Assembly: GCA_025716855.1 (NCBI GenBank)
Contig: JAIXMQ010000088.1
Coordinates: forward strand, 23,519 to 87,518
DNA from: Pilaira anomala
Taxonomy: Eukaryota; Mucoromycota; Mucoromycetes; Mucorales; Mucoraceae
DNA: 64,000 nt
Direction: 5' to 3'
Below the pieces are notes generated by a model, which made no database searches, was not told the origin of the DNA, and worked only from the letters and a program-made list of their open reading frames with translations. This document shows positions 12,512-24,046 of the stretch, piece by piece. How positions within the stretch are numbered: position 1 is the first letter of the stretch; each line of letters starts with the position of its first letter. Made by a program: the position numbers and the translations under genes.

Positions 12512-14081
12512 CTAAATAAGTGCGCGATAAGCAGTAAATGACATGACGATGATACCAAAGGTAATTAAGATGATAGAGGCAATATCTAACCACCAAGTAG
12601 GTTTTGCGGAAATTTTGTTGAGAGGTAAACCAGTCAAAGGCTCAAATTGAGTTTGAGCGATGATTTGATATCGTTTGTTTAAGAAGCTTAACCAATTAGG
12701 ATGAAAGACTGCAAGGTAGGCAAAACCGGGGATAATATAGGCTAAAAAGGAAGATGCGATACCACCTACAACTGAATAAACTTTACCAAGGGATCTGATT
12801 TGAACACCAAAGATTAAAAAGATACTGAACAAGATCACGGTTACACTATAATGTTGCATAGGTGTTGGTTGGCGATCTGCTGTTTCAAAACCAATTGTCT
12901 TTTGAATGGATTCTCTTGCTGGATAAAATGCCATACTATAATGTGTGTAGGAGTTAGTTTTTATAAAAGGAGTTTATAAAAAAAAATTAGACTTACGGAA
13001 CAGTAAGAACCATCGAGACACCTAAGGCAAGTCGACCAACATTAATCACATTATCGTCTACAGGGAAATTACTAAAGATATTGGAAGATACATCTTTACC
13101 AAAACTCAAGTAACCAATAGCAGCAAATGAGATAGAGATGGACCAACTCAAGAGGGTGGAAAGGAAAGAACTCATTTTCCAAGAGTTGAGTGATTGATTC
13201 TTTTGGGAGAGGTAGTTTGAATGGGCGACTTGAGAGCAAACAAAAGCAAAGGACATAATACCCATAGCAGCCACTGGATCTTTTCCTACTTGCATCATGG
13301 GTGCATCATGTTCTCGTGAGTAGGCGGGTGCTCTGATTAATACAGTGATAATCATAACGGGTAATAATAATACTGAAAAGGCCGACCAACGCGCAAGTGC
13401 GCCAATGGATCTAAATAAATTGAGAGGAAAGATCTAAATAGAAGGTTTTAGTACAAATTTTTTTTTTTTAAAAAAAGGATTTAATATCCAAACTTACAAT
13501 AAATACGGCAACAAGGATTGTAACTAACTGACGATCTGCTAACATTGGGTATTGTGGGAAATAAAGTCCCAAAAGGATAGGAATGGTATCAGCAACCACT
13601 AAATAGATAAATAAAATAGATTAAATGTCTGCTTTTTTTTTTTTTTTTTTATGATAACTATTTAAATTAACTTACGGATAAAATAACTAATGACGCTACC
13701 AGCACTTTGGATAAATAACATAAAATTCAACATGTGGAACCCGAATCGGCCCATAGCGACTTCAGCAATTGCAGAAAAATTAAAGATTTGACTCTTTTGG
13801 GAGGTCAAGATAAGAGAGTAAACAGCAAAGAATGTGAGGATAGAGACAAAAATGGAAATTGCGATACCGGTTGAGAAACCAGCGATCATGAGAGCAAATG
13901 GTAAACCGATAATTCCAGAACCAACAGTAGCGTTGACAATATTTAAAGATACTTCAAGTATACTTCTAGTACCGTAACCAGGACGACTAGATTGTAACAT
14001 GTCTAAATCTTCAATCGTTTCATTGGTTGGTATTGTTCCGTATCCAACATCTGATTCCTGTGTGAGTATCTTTCTAGACAT
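12512..14081 (-). CDS. Amino-acid transporter, AAAP/SLC38 (vacuolar Avt-like) family
   Basis: Four exons on the minus strand, 14081-13676, 13598-13498, 13433-12997 and 12935-12512, join in frame to 455 aa. After a ~40-residue soluble N-terminus with a tyrosine motif ('DVGYGTIPTNE') comes the family signature of the first membrane helix, 'SLNIVNATVGSGIIGLPFA', then about ten further hydrophobic segments ('TGIAISIFVSILTFFAVYSL', 'LVTILVAVFIIFPLNLFRSI', 'SVTVILFSIFLIFGVQIRSL'). The central 'GIMSFAFVCSQVAHSNY' and 'ISISFAAIGYLSFG' also fit AAAP/SLC38 carriers, which move neutral or cationic amino acids across vacuolar or plasma membranes. Substrate and membrane cannot be told from sequence. A shorter start is not needed; the next upstream frame is homopolymer. 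Confidence 0.9.
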
Positions 14082-14174
14082 TATGTGAAAAAAAAAGAAT
14101 TGATAAAGATAAAAGAAATTAAAAAAAAAAAGAAGAAAAGGGAGATCCAATGTCTTCTTTTTATACATGTCGTA

Positions 14175-14207
<33 letters not shown>

Positions 14208-14476
14208 TTTTCTGATTCGGAGTATCGGGGTAACTATAAATAAAAATACCTGAAATTTGGGTTTCTCCAAAATGAACATATCATGACTCACTGCGTAATG
14301 AACCATTCATATACTCCTTTATCACGTTTCTCTCAATTTTAAAGGCATTACGAAATAAGGTGCTACTATTGTATTATCAAACACAATAAACAAATACCCC
14401 GTATGTAATAAATCATCATTTGTTTTGAACCACTTAGATATGTTTAATGTAAAAATTTCTATTTTTGTATAGTTTT

Positions 14477-14517
<41 letters not shown>

Positions 14518-16303
14518 CCCCTTTCTTTGTAACAGAAGAAATGAGAATTTTTTTATATCCCCTTTATTTTGTAACAGAAAATGAGAATTATTATGGCAGA
14601 ACAAAGAAAAAAAAATTGTGGTCTTTTTCTTCAAAAAAAAAAAAAGACACGAGTTGACTGGGATATAACTTCAAATACTTCTTTCAGTGCTAGATCTTCT
14701 TTAATGACGACCCATTTCCAAAAGTACCCACACTTTATAATACTTACAAAAGGCAAAAGATATAAAATGAAAGCATAGTATTTTTAGCGACTATTATTTA
14801 TTAAAGACATGCATAAGGGTAGCCATCGTCTTCCCTTAAAATTAGAAAACTAAAGTCTTATGAATATGACAAAGGGTTAAATTCCGTTCCTTATCCTTTA
14901 TTGAATCATACTTACGTAAAAAAACAAGAGCGCCATCGCATAAGGTTGGACCAATAGCTACACTACAAAAGTTGTAGTAGACGGATTGTTTTTGGACAGC
15001 ATACAATAAATAGACTTTTACTGCATCAATAAGCATTACAAAAGTTGCTTGCAGGATGTGGCTTTACAGCGTGAAAGGGAGGAGATACCAACATAGATAC
15101 AGCCAGCCATGAATTTGGTTTTCGACAAAGTCTTTAATCAATGCTTCACCTCTTAAATAGGACCTGGATTTTAATGAGTCTGAAGAATAAACACTGGAAG
15201 AACACAAAAAAAAAAAAAAAAGAGAATTTTCCTACTGGCTTCTCTTAAATATTAAGCAAAGATAAAGACGAAAGTAGAGTATACACATAATAATATGTTA
15301 TGTATGATAATTAGCAGACTTTATAGTCGGATTTATGTCTTGACAATGCTTGTGGCGGGTGATATTCATATCGAAAGAAAAAAAGCAACTACAAAAAAAG
15401 ACGAGAAACGCCTTTCAATATTTGATGGCAGGAGGGCGTTTTTATGATAATGACTGGTATTAACTTTATCACAGTTCTATTAAAGTTGTTGAGTCGGCTA
15501 CTCCTATCATTATGCAAGATATATTTTACACTTTTTTTTTTCACTGCGTCATTTATAGCAATTAGTTGACGTCAAACACAAAACGTATCAATAAATATGG
15601 AATATAACCCAATATAGGTTTCCGTTGTTAGTCAAAACTGAAGATGAAACGAAGCAATGTATTTGAAATAATAACAGTTATTGCCTACTTCTACGGCTTG
15701 ATTCATAATACAATCATATGCTTTTTTTAATAAATATTTCACATTTAAAACAGCCGGGCTTCTTTTTTATAAAATTTGTATCATGTATACTTCAAATACT
15801 TGTGACACGTTGCGCTATCAACGAATACTGATAAACAAAATTTACAGAAGATAATGAAAAAAACGTTTATCTTATTATTCCTTGCACCTGCCATTTACAT
15901 AATATATATATATATATATATTATATATATCTTGTTGGCTCAAGTAAAATAAATAACACTACCACCATTAAAGCTTTCAATATCCTGTATTCTAAAAGTA
16001 ACTTTTTTTTTGTGTTCCATTCTTTTCTTTATTAGTCTAAATAGATGTGCTAGCCAATAATATTATCGGAAACCTTATTCCGGTATCACGTGATCTAAAA
16101 ATTAATATAAATATTTTATATTTTTTTCATGTTTTAAAAAACATTTACTTGACCTTGACCTAAAAAAATAAAAGTTTCATCAAAACATCTAAATTTTTAC
16201 TTTAGAACACTCCTTTAATATTTTAAACATACATACATGCTTTAAAACTATAAGTATCAATAGAAGTTCCCTCGATATAGCTTCTACAAGCTTGATAATA
16301 CAG
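14082..16303. other. Intergenic region, start of the gene-poor accessory stretch
   Basis: Contains a long T run (about 14480-14515), an A run near 15207-15222 and an (AT)n tract at 15903-15929. A weak minus-strand frame at about 14842-15036, extendable with stops towards 15190 ('RGEALIKDFVENQIHGW'), may be a relic of a coding sequence, but I cannot name a family. No convincing gene. Confidence 0.4.
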
Positions 16304-17051
16304 TCACGTGATTTTGAAGCTTTCACAGTCGGATTTCAATATATGGAGCGAAGGAATGAAATGTTTTGATAGTGTGTTAACATATTCATTTTGATTAACA
16401 TTACCATCCATGAATACAAGAGGTCCAAGTCTTCCTGCCATAAAACAACTTTGAATCATAACCGAGCTTTTCCTAAAATTATGAGTAGGTACCATCATGC
16501 TCTTACTTTCATACCTTTTTTCATTAGCTAATCTAAGGACGCGAAGCCCTCGATCGTTTCCTATAACTCGACATCTAGACTCATCTGACCAAATTACTTT
16601 TTCCCAATCCTCAATCGAATAATTCTCTTTATCTTCGGTTCGTTCTAAACATTTGTACATATGAGTTCGGTTAAAGCTGGCTTATGTGCTGGAAGACATA
16701 ATTTATAGCCCATTTTATGCATGATTTTAACCATAGTTGGACGAGATACATCAATACCTGCTGCTTTAATGTTGACAAGGTGATATTTATAAGGCTTCAT
16801 TTAATGGTTCTTTCAGCTCGCTTACTTATCTTTATAGGAAAACCAGGTCGCTTGTTTAAAGGTTTATTAGTGGCACCATTACTATTCAATCTATCTCTAC
16901 TAGCAAGTCTCACAGTGGAGTGGGGTATACCAAGTATATTTGAAATTTCCGTCAAATTATGACGCCCATTTTTAAGAAGACCAGAAATCTCCCCTAACTG
17001 ATGATCAGTAAGTTCTTTTCTTTTATCATTTGTTGTATCGGTTAAAAGCAT
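16304..17051 (-). pseudogene. Decayed Tc1/mariner transposase
   Basis: Three overlapping minus-strand frames together read like one Tc1/mariner transposase. The N-terminal piece (17051 to ~16800) carries a helix-turn-helix: 'LTDHQLGEISGLLKNGRH', 'LTEISNILGIPHSTVRLA', then the basic 'NKRPGFPIKISKRAER'. A middle piece in another frame (~16800-16665) has 'NIKAAGIDVSRPTMVKIMHK' and 'GYKLCLPAHKPALT'. The C-terminal piece (16660-16304) has the catalytic-core block 'KVIWSDESRCRVIG' (second Asp of the DD[E/D] triad), 'MIQSCFMAGRLGPLVFMDGN' and 'NQNEYVNTLSKHFIP'. Two frame breaks and the lack of the final catalytic block show it is dead. I did not find clear terminal inverted repeats. Confidence 0.85.
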
Positions 17052-18800
17052 GTTTTCAGTAATTTTTTAAAGTGGTTTCAATAATGTTATGAACGAGAGA
17101 AAATGATGTTGTGCATGAAGGTTGATCAGCATCATTTAAAAATTCTGTCTGGATTTTATATTACTGTACGTTATTGCTTAATGATTATAATAGGATTAGT
17201 AGGGAATGCTATTGCAGGCATTATTAAAAAAAAATATATATGAGACTTTACATGTAATGTAACCTTCAATGTTTGCCCTTTGAAAGGAGAAGTCCCATAA
17301 TAGAATATAACGTGATAAGAGGTCTAAAGTTTAAATAAAATAAAGTTAGTTAAAGATATGAAAAAAAAAAGAATGGTAATTTCAGTTCGCTGACCACCCT
17401 GACCAAGAAACAGCAAAAGTAACTACGTGTACATAGTTTTCTCTACTACCGCATGGCTCTGGAATTCGTCTCAGTAGGGATAGCTAGTATGCCTAGCAAA
17501 ACTGAGCCGGACGGTAAACTATTTGTTTTATAATATATCCCCAACAAGCAATTTACGGGTCACCTTTCGGGCAAGTCCAGTCTTTTAGGAGGGATGGACG
17601 AGCATAATTTTAGAGAAATATATTACTCAGCTTATGCGAATTAACTGATTTTGAGGAGTTATAAGACCGAACAGTGCTGAGACAGTAGCAAATGAAGCTT
17701 TTCTAGGCCTCAGTGTTGTCTTATTTTCCTGCAAGATGAAGTGAATTAGGGTTCCTCGTATGTTGGTGGTACTGGTAATGTGCCTGTTACGGTATCAATA
17801 AACAGTAGTGGGTATTAATAGAAGAGTAAGAGTAGAACGTAATACACATACCACTGCATCCTTTGTTCGCCCACTGGGCAAGTCTCTCTTTTCAAACCAA
17901 CAAAGAGAGATGATGTCCTACATCTTATGCAGTTTCAAAACTAAGCACAAGAATGTAACCAAGAGAAGAGTATAAATCTTAACTTTTCTAAAATAATAAT
18001 AAGGTAAGTACAAAGTTAAACTGGAATGAAGACGTAGCTTTGTCGCTATTGGCCACATGATAAAAAAAGGGGCACCACGAAAAAAAAAGAAAAAAAAAAG
18101 CAGGCTTTTGGCCTTTGGAGTTCCTGATTGTGGTGTAGATGAGCTTATGTGGTGCCATTTGACCTTATTCATTAACCAAAGGCTTCAAACTAAATGCTGA
18201 GATAAATAATAGTGATAAAAAAAAAGTCTGGCTGTAAAAAATAGTGTAATCTTGTTGGGGGCAAACTTGAGGGAAACTTATTGGATGATACATAAAGACA
18301 AGACGCTTTAACAAAAAAGAATGGTTTTATTTATGTATATGTATATCACAACATGTCAAAGGAAAATAAGTTTAATCTGGACTTTTTGTTTATTACCTCT
18401 TTTTTTTTTTTATTACAATAATTATTTAAAAAAAGTTACTAGTGCTTTAGCCTTTACAATCCGGAAAGAAAAAGTTTCTGGATTCAAAGTTTCCCAAGAC
18501 AAACTACGAGGAGGTCCACTAGCTGAAGTCTCAAAAATAAGAATGCAACGGATAAGTATAACAACACAACAATCAATGATAATATTTTTCTTAGAGATGA
18601 CTACCAAGGTAAGAACCATCAATCCAACTCTCCCTTCGATATTCGTATGGTTTTACGTGCCATTACACCCAGGATTAAACTGCACGAACCGCTCGTAAAC
18701 GAGGACGGAAGAGAAGGAGACAGGACCCACCAAGATAGAGCATACTCGCCAGAAAATAGAATTCACAAAACTTGATCATTGCTTTTACAAACCCGTTGCA
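17052..18800. other. Gene-poor region with a less AT-rich, ORF-free island
   Basis: From about 17380 to 17960 the base composition is visibly less AT-rich than the surroundings, yet no long frame exists on either strand. Short complementary segments occur, for example around 17868-17911. It may be a transposon relic or an RNA-producing locus; I recognise neither. A weak plus-strand frame at 18431-18698 shows a non-repetitive protein-like run ('SGFKVSQDKLRGGPLAEVSK') without a known family. Confidence 0.35.
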
Positions 18801-18805
18801 TTGCT

Positions 18806-19012
18806 GAAACTGTTAGAAACTGCTTGGAAACATAGTATAAAAAAAAATGACTTACCATCATAACAGCAACCGTTTTGTCCTTTTGATTTCAAGTTCCAGC
18901 AGACTACAAATAGCAATATTTGTAAAATGAGTGTTAGAAACTGTTAGAAACTGTTTGGAAGCATAATATATATAAAATAAAATAAAAAGTAACATACCAT
19001 CATAACAACAAC
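18806..19012. repeat. Two degenerate copies of an exon/intron-like block
   Basis: Two similar segments about 120 bp apart (about 18806-18885 and 18930-19012) share 'GTTAGAAACTG', a following TTGGAA-CATA part and 'CCATCATAACA-CAAC'. Read on the minus strand, each copy looks like the end of an exon (GTTG..GTTATGATG), a GT donor, a short AT-rich intron and a CAG acceptor followed by TTTCTAACAG. The minus strand further right (19012-19110) codes a hydrophobic 'VIVMAGSVVMTGVAMIGVAL'. It could be the remnant of a repetitive gene; no family recognised. Confidence 0.4.
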
Positions 19013-20339
19013 AACTAAAGCAGCACCAGTATTAGTCAGAGCAACACCTATCATAGCAACACCTGTCATCACAACACTACCAGCCATGACAATAACCGGT
19101 AACACTAAATAAACAAACACCCGGTGATGACAGCAGAAAATCGATACTATGGCACCATATTAACTGTATCACAAATAGAACAATAGATACCCGACAAAAG
19201 AAACCCAGAAGCAACTGGTATTCAAATCTTTAAATCTTTATGCAGCAATACACTTAACCTCCCAGAAGTAAACTTCTAGGACCAGGACCTATCCCATGGT
19301 AAGTTAATTACAGATGTAGAATAAAGAAATGTCGAGATCTATACTAATCTGCAAGTAGAGAACTAATGCATTACACTTCGAGAAGTGCTGATTGCGGCAT
19401 GTCAAAACATTGTAAATGATCCACGGTAAGAAAACCGCTACATTCGCATCACAATCAAACAATAGAACATCATACTTTGCAAAAGAAAAGATAATGATGG
19501 GTATAAAAGGAGGAACAACAGGGTTATTTTGTATATTTTTTTTTTATTCGTAATCTTGATGATGACGTTTCCAAAAAAAAATTATGATAAAAAAAAAAAG
19601 TGTGTCACAAAAAAAAACCACAGAGACTGAAGCGCCGTAGAAACAGAATTTATTATTATCTCACCTTAACATAAACGTAACGGCTTTATTATTTTCAAAC
19701 TAACGTTGCGATTACAGTCTTTGGTTAGATTGAAAGTTTAATTGAGCTCCATGGGTGAATTTAAAAGTAGGTAAAGAGCAACAGTGGAAATATTATTACT
19801 CTATATATTATATATAAAAAGACTATATCTTTCAATTAATGAGTGTGTAAAAACAATTACAACATTACTTTTGATTGTGGTTTTGTGTAAGCGTATTACC
19901 AACAAGATATCTTTGTAGGATTACCCCTCTTTATATATTTATATATATATATACATATAGACAAAGACAGAAAAATAAAGAGCATCATGTACATATTATT
20001 TGCCACCTTTTCTTTTTCTTTTTCATATATATACCTTAGTACAATTTGAAATGATTGAGTGTGCTTCTACAGTTAGTGTTAGTTACTATTCGATAATTTG
20101 GGCTCTTTGTTGACTGAATGTTTGATAATTGGTTCAGGTCAAATAAATAACTACCATTAAAACTTTCATTATCCTGTGTTTTAAAGGAAACTCTTTTCGT
20201 GTATCATTCTTTCTTTGTTAGTTTCAATATTCAGAGAGAAAAAAAAATATGATAATAAATTAGATATTTAATAATTATAAGGTCTGATCATCTTTTCTTT
20301 TGCTTTTGGTACTTCACTTTCTAAAATATTGCCTTTTAT
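19013..20339. other. Intergenic region with weak coding-like relics
   Basis: A plus-strand stretch at about 19120-19480 reads as protein-like text with several in-frame stops, suggesting an old coding relic ('LREVLIAACQNIVNDPR'). Further right there are (AT)n tracts (19805-19820, 19932-19962) and no frame. No gene supported. Confidence 0.35.
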
Positions 20340-21000
20340 TTCAACAATAGGCGAAATACAAAATCAACATCATCGCTTCCCTCAACTTTCTCAAAACAAC
20401 ATATTAATTATTATCGAAGCAGAAGTAACGGAAAGGGTTCATACATATCACACTATCATTCAGGTTTTCATTCGACATTGCTTACTGTAATATTTACAAA
20501 ATCATTAAATGAAATTGAACAAAAACTATCAGGTTTAACTAGACTTCTTGGTGAACCAAAAGAAATACCAAGTAGCTCCTCTTCAACCACAATTCAACGT
20601 CTTGGTTTTCTCATCAACAAAGAAAGTATGACCCTCACAGTACATACCAATAAAATATGAGACATACGTTGTATAACTCAAAATTAGTACATCAAACTAC
20701 TCTAAAACTAACGCAGTTGACATTTTTTATTGGAAAAGCATTAATACCTTTTTTGGTAGTATTTCTAGCAAGGCTAAATACTCGATAGTCAATCCAACCA
20801 AAAATTAGCTATGGTATCATCAACATTAATCCGTTAACTAAATTATACAACGATGGATTCAACATTTACAACAATGGAGTGATCATTCTTTTATTTCCAA
20901 AAAGCATCATCACAAACTGTATACCGGATCATTTATGGCAGATTCAGGTATATATAGTTGATGGAATAAAAACTATTTTTGACACTTGAAATTAAGAAAA
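20340..21000 (+). pseudogene. Relic of a DIRS/gypsy-like reverse transcriptase-RNase H region
   Basis: A short open piece (20478-20660) ends with 'QRLGFLINKESMTLTVHTNKI', which matches the pattern found just after the catalytic block in DIRS1-type and related reverse transcriptases (L-G-F-x-I-[ND]-x-x-x-M-x-L-x-V). About 250 bp on, frames broken by stops read 'LTKLYNDGFNIYNNG' and 'KLYTGSFMADSGIYS', reminiscent of the start of the adjoining RNase H domain (L-Y-T-D-A-S-D-x-G-W-G). The catalytic Asp-Asp box is not visible. DIRS elements are common in Mucorales, which fits. The assignment rests on short motifs only. Confidence 0.45.
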
Positions 21001-21307
21001 CCAGTTGCAACACAATATAGACTATCTCGATTTATTTATTAATTTATTATATTATACGAAATCAACGACATCAAGGTAAATAATTACAAATTTATCGCAG
21101 CAATTCAACTACTGTTGTCTCCTGCCATATTTAATTTAGCAGATGCACGACCTCTTCAACAGTTAGAACACCAATTAATATAGAACATGTATAACAAAAT
21201 TTATGTAGTTTTGTCAACTAAAACATTAATGGGGTTATCGCACTGTAGATCTGTTAAGAACAAATCAATAATAAACGAAGTGTAATTTGTATCATATAAA
21301 CTAAAAG
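21001..21307. other. Relic-rich AT sequence after the RT fragment
   Basis: No open frame of use; short protein-like traces with stops continue from the reverse-transcriptase relic on the plus strand. Probably the remainder of the same decayed element. Confidence 0.3.
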
Positions 21308-21425
21308 ATATCATTCACTATGTATAATTTTTTATATATCATTCACTTTATTTTTTATATGTCATTCATTTTAAATTTTTGAATATTATTCACTATAAAA
21401 TTTTAAATATCATTCACTAAATACT
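21308..21425. repeat. Degenerate tandem repeat, unit about 24-27 bp
   Basis: Five imperfect copies of a unit built around 'TATCATTCACT' followed by an AT-rich spacer (ATTTTTTATA-like). Copies begin near 21308, 21335, 21359, 21383 and 21407. It is non-coding and lies within the decayed mobile-element zone. Confidence 0.6.
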
Positions 21426-21965
21426 GTTATTTTATTTAAAGCTTGTGTGATATCTTAACTCACCGGATTATTAGTATCCACGATGGACATAACTAACAAT
21501 ATTGAAACAACAATATCAATTTATTATTAAGTAGTCGATTAGTATTTATAAAAGGAACATTATTTTTACCATAATAAAAGCCTGCCATATCTTCATAATA
21601 ATATTAATGTTTAACATTGTAAATTATTATTGTCAATATCGTGAACCAAAAGAAATATCTAATATCCGAATGCATTACAAATTGACCTCAAATATGGTCA
21701 CTGGTAAAAAACCAAGATCAAACAATAAAATAAACTAAAATGTATTTATTCAAAAGCAAAAGAGTTGGCTATGCATTCATTTAAACCCATCAAAAAGATC
21801 ATCGTTATCAAACAAAACTTATCAGGATATTCAAGATATACAAATATGGTTGATATTTTAGTTTAGAGCTCTTTCAGTTTTATCTTATTTAATAATCTTT
21901 TATTGATTGTCCACAGGAAAATAGTGATGCGAAGTTAGAGAAAAAATTGTGGAGTTAAAAAAAAA
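21426..21965. other. AT-rich intergenic relic sequence
   Basis: No credible reading frame. The motif 'GTGAACCAAAAGAAAT' at about 21641 also occurs inside the RT relic near 20553, hinting that part of this stretch is a second scrambled copy of the same element. Confidence 0.35.
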
Positions 21966-22110
21966 GTGTGTTCTTAGAGAAAATAAATGTGTTCTTAGAG
22001 AAATAAATGTGCTCTTAGAGAAAATAAACGTGTTCTTGGAAAAAATAAATGTGTTCTTAGAGAAAGTAAATATGTTCTTAGAGAAATAAATGTGCACTTA
22101 GAGAATGATG
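21966..22110. repeat. Tandem array of a ~20-21 bp unit
   Basis: About seven head-to-tail copies of 'GTGTTCTTAGAGAAAATAAAT' variants; copies differ by single substitutions and by loss of one or two A residues. Read on the minus strand it would encode repeated 'FSKNTFI' units in changing frames, so coding selection looks unlikely. Confidence 0.8.
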
Positions 22111-22519
22111 GTTTTAAGTTAGATGAAGTCAGAGAATTAATTGTGAAGTTAGGGAATGATGGTGGGAAGTTAGTGAGAATAACTATTAGAAGTTGGATAT
22201 GGATTGTTTCAAAAGTTTGATGATTATTCGACTCTAAATTATTTGATGAAGTTTGCTTAATATTAGGAGAATCAAGTCTTTTAGCCTTTTGGCTTAGTTG
22301 TGGATTATTGTCAAGAAAACGATTGTTTTGTTGGAGATGTGATCTACGACTAACTTCAAGAATAGCTTTATGTAGGTTCACTTTTATGACTTACGGGAAA
22401 AGTTGAGGTGAGGGTGTACGTTTATGTCGATCAAGTTTGTCAAGATGATCGAAAAAGTCCTCACCTTTATCAGATAGAGCTTGTTTCAGTTGCTGAGTAG
22501 AAACGATAGCAGAAGCCAT
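21966..22519 (-). pseudogene. Broken minus-strand reading frame with a tandem-repeat 3' part (possible gag-like relic)
   Basis: On the minus strand an ATG at 22519 opens 'MASAIVSTQQLKQALSDKGE', 'DFFDHLDKLDRHKRTPSPQ', then an in-frame TAA just before 22381. The frame continues as 'VNLHKAILEVSRRSHLQQNN' and 'RFLDNNPQLSQKAKRLDSP'. The composition (hydrophilic, Gln/Asn-rich, short helices) resembles the first ORF of DIRS-type elements, but I cannot assign it by motif. The 3' part dissolves into the 21-bp tandem array. Treated as a relic. Confidence 0.4.
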
Positions 22520-22777
22520 TGGTCGTGGGGGTTATAGCCCAAATATATAGTTATTTGCACCAGCTGAATCGCGTGAGGAAGTGAATTGCTGCTGTACTTG
22601 TAACTTTTAACGTAGTTCTTCTAGATATTCAGTCAAAGCTTGGATTCGGAAAGTAGTAGATTGGAGGTCACATTAATCATCCTAATGTTGCTAAAGAAAT
22701 CTAATAAAGATCGAAAGTGAAGTACCAAAAAAAAGATCAGGCCTTATAATTATTAAAGATATCATTTTATTTTCATA

Positions 22778-22813
<36 letters not shown>

Positions 22814-22922
22814 ATTTAAAATAACAAAGAAAGAATGATAACACGAAAAGAGTTTCTTTTAAAACACAGGATAATAAAAGTTTTGATAGTATTTTATTTC
22901 CGTTATTTATTGTGTAAGTAGT
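22520..22922. other. Intergenic sequence with a CT microsatellite
   Basis: Contains a (CT)n tract at about 22779-22809. No conserved frame; the region borders the MITE on its left side. Confidence 0.5.
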
Positions 22923-23071
22923 TACCATACCCGCCTTATTTAAGACTGAAAAAAATTTCAGACTTTTGTGGCCTTTAAATCGTACTATGGCCTTGAGAAA
23001 ATTAAATATGGCGAAAATTTCAAAAATTTGCGGCCTTAACTCGAGCGGCCTTAAATAGAGCGGGTACTGTA
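22923..23071. mobile_element. 149-bp MITE-like element with TA target duplication (Tc1/mariner-pogo type)
   Basis: The left end 'TACCATACCCGCCTTATTTA' and the reverse complement of the right end, 'TACAGTACCCGCTCTATTTA', match at 18 of 22 aligned positions counting two bases further in. Both ends carry TA outermost, as expected for the TA duplication made by Tc1/mariner-pogo transposases, and start CC-TACCCG / CAGTACCCG inside it. The interior holds GGCC(TT)-rich subterminal repeats and no transposase frame. Length and structure fit a non-autonomous miniature element. Confidence 0.7.
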
Positions 23072-24046
23072 TAATTATCAATTAAGATTGTATTTGTAAT
23101 AAGCCCTTATTTCTTGATGTAGAGTTGCTTAATACAATTCAAGAAGAAGATAAGAGATTTCTCTACGTCGATAGGTTCAATAGTTCAAGAGAAAGAAGAA
23201 GAAATGAAGTTATTAGAGCTATTAGAAGGATTGTTTAAAGAGCTGTAAGTTACATAATTGCTGTTTAATAATCAAACACCATCTTACAATGTTTTTATAG
23301 TTAAGAAACATGCACTTCATCTATTGACAAGGACCAGGATGAGGATGCATTTAACCGACTATTCATTTGGCCATACATGGCAGTAGTTGCAAAACATATC
23401 ACCCTCCTTCAGTCGGGACAAGTCATCATACTTCGGCTCCAAACAAGGAGCGGGGAGCAATACATAACTCGTATTTTTTTCATCATTTTCTACTTATAAA
23501 TATAGTAAATATGTATAAACTAAACATTATAATAAAAACCTGTTATATCTTTTTAACAATATACATGTATTTATCAATGTCTTTATTTAAATGCAGATGC
23601 AATTGACTTTATGTTGATACATAGTAAAGAAAAAAAAAACCCCCCTACATATAGGGAATAAAAAAGTAATATAAGGTGGTTACAGTCTCAAAAAAAAAAA
23701 ATGGTAGAAATCAAGAGTGGAAGAGAAAACTTAAAATATTCAAGCGTGATGGGTTGAGGGGCAATCCTGGTAATTCAAAGTTTCTGTGCGCGTTTTTCAT
23801 ATAATTCGTGTTTTATGCAAGAAACAAATTATTCATTTTTAGATGAGCTTAAAAAGGGGGGAGGCAAAAAAAACTTTATTAATAAACGTGCGTTTAAGTT
23901 GCCGACAACGAGAACTTTTTTATAAAAAAAAAAAAAAAAAAAAAAAAAACGAGGTACGACGAAAGAAGAAAGGAATATTAATAAGGAGTGAGTGTGTGGT
24001 GGGGGTATAATTAAGATGGAGAGAGTTGAAAGAAAACAGACAATAT
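23072..24046. other. Intergenic region between the MITE and the G-gamma gene
   Basis: A short plus-strand coding-like stretch (about 23130-23240, 'QEEDKRFLYVDRFNSSREK') is bounded by a possible GTAAGT donor at 23247, but no partner exon was found. There is a long A run at 23924-23949. The last part should hold the 3' end of the G-gamma gene. Confidence 0.4.

Noticed and set aside
14842..15190. Weak minus-strand frame ('LRGEALIKDFVENQIHGW', 'VKVYLLYAVQKQ')
   Set aside because: Protein-like in places but interrupted by a stop, without recognisable motif, start or splice sites, so not listed as a gene.
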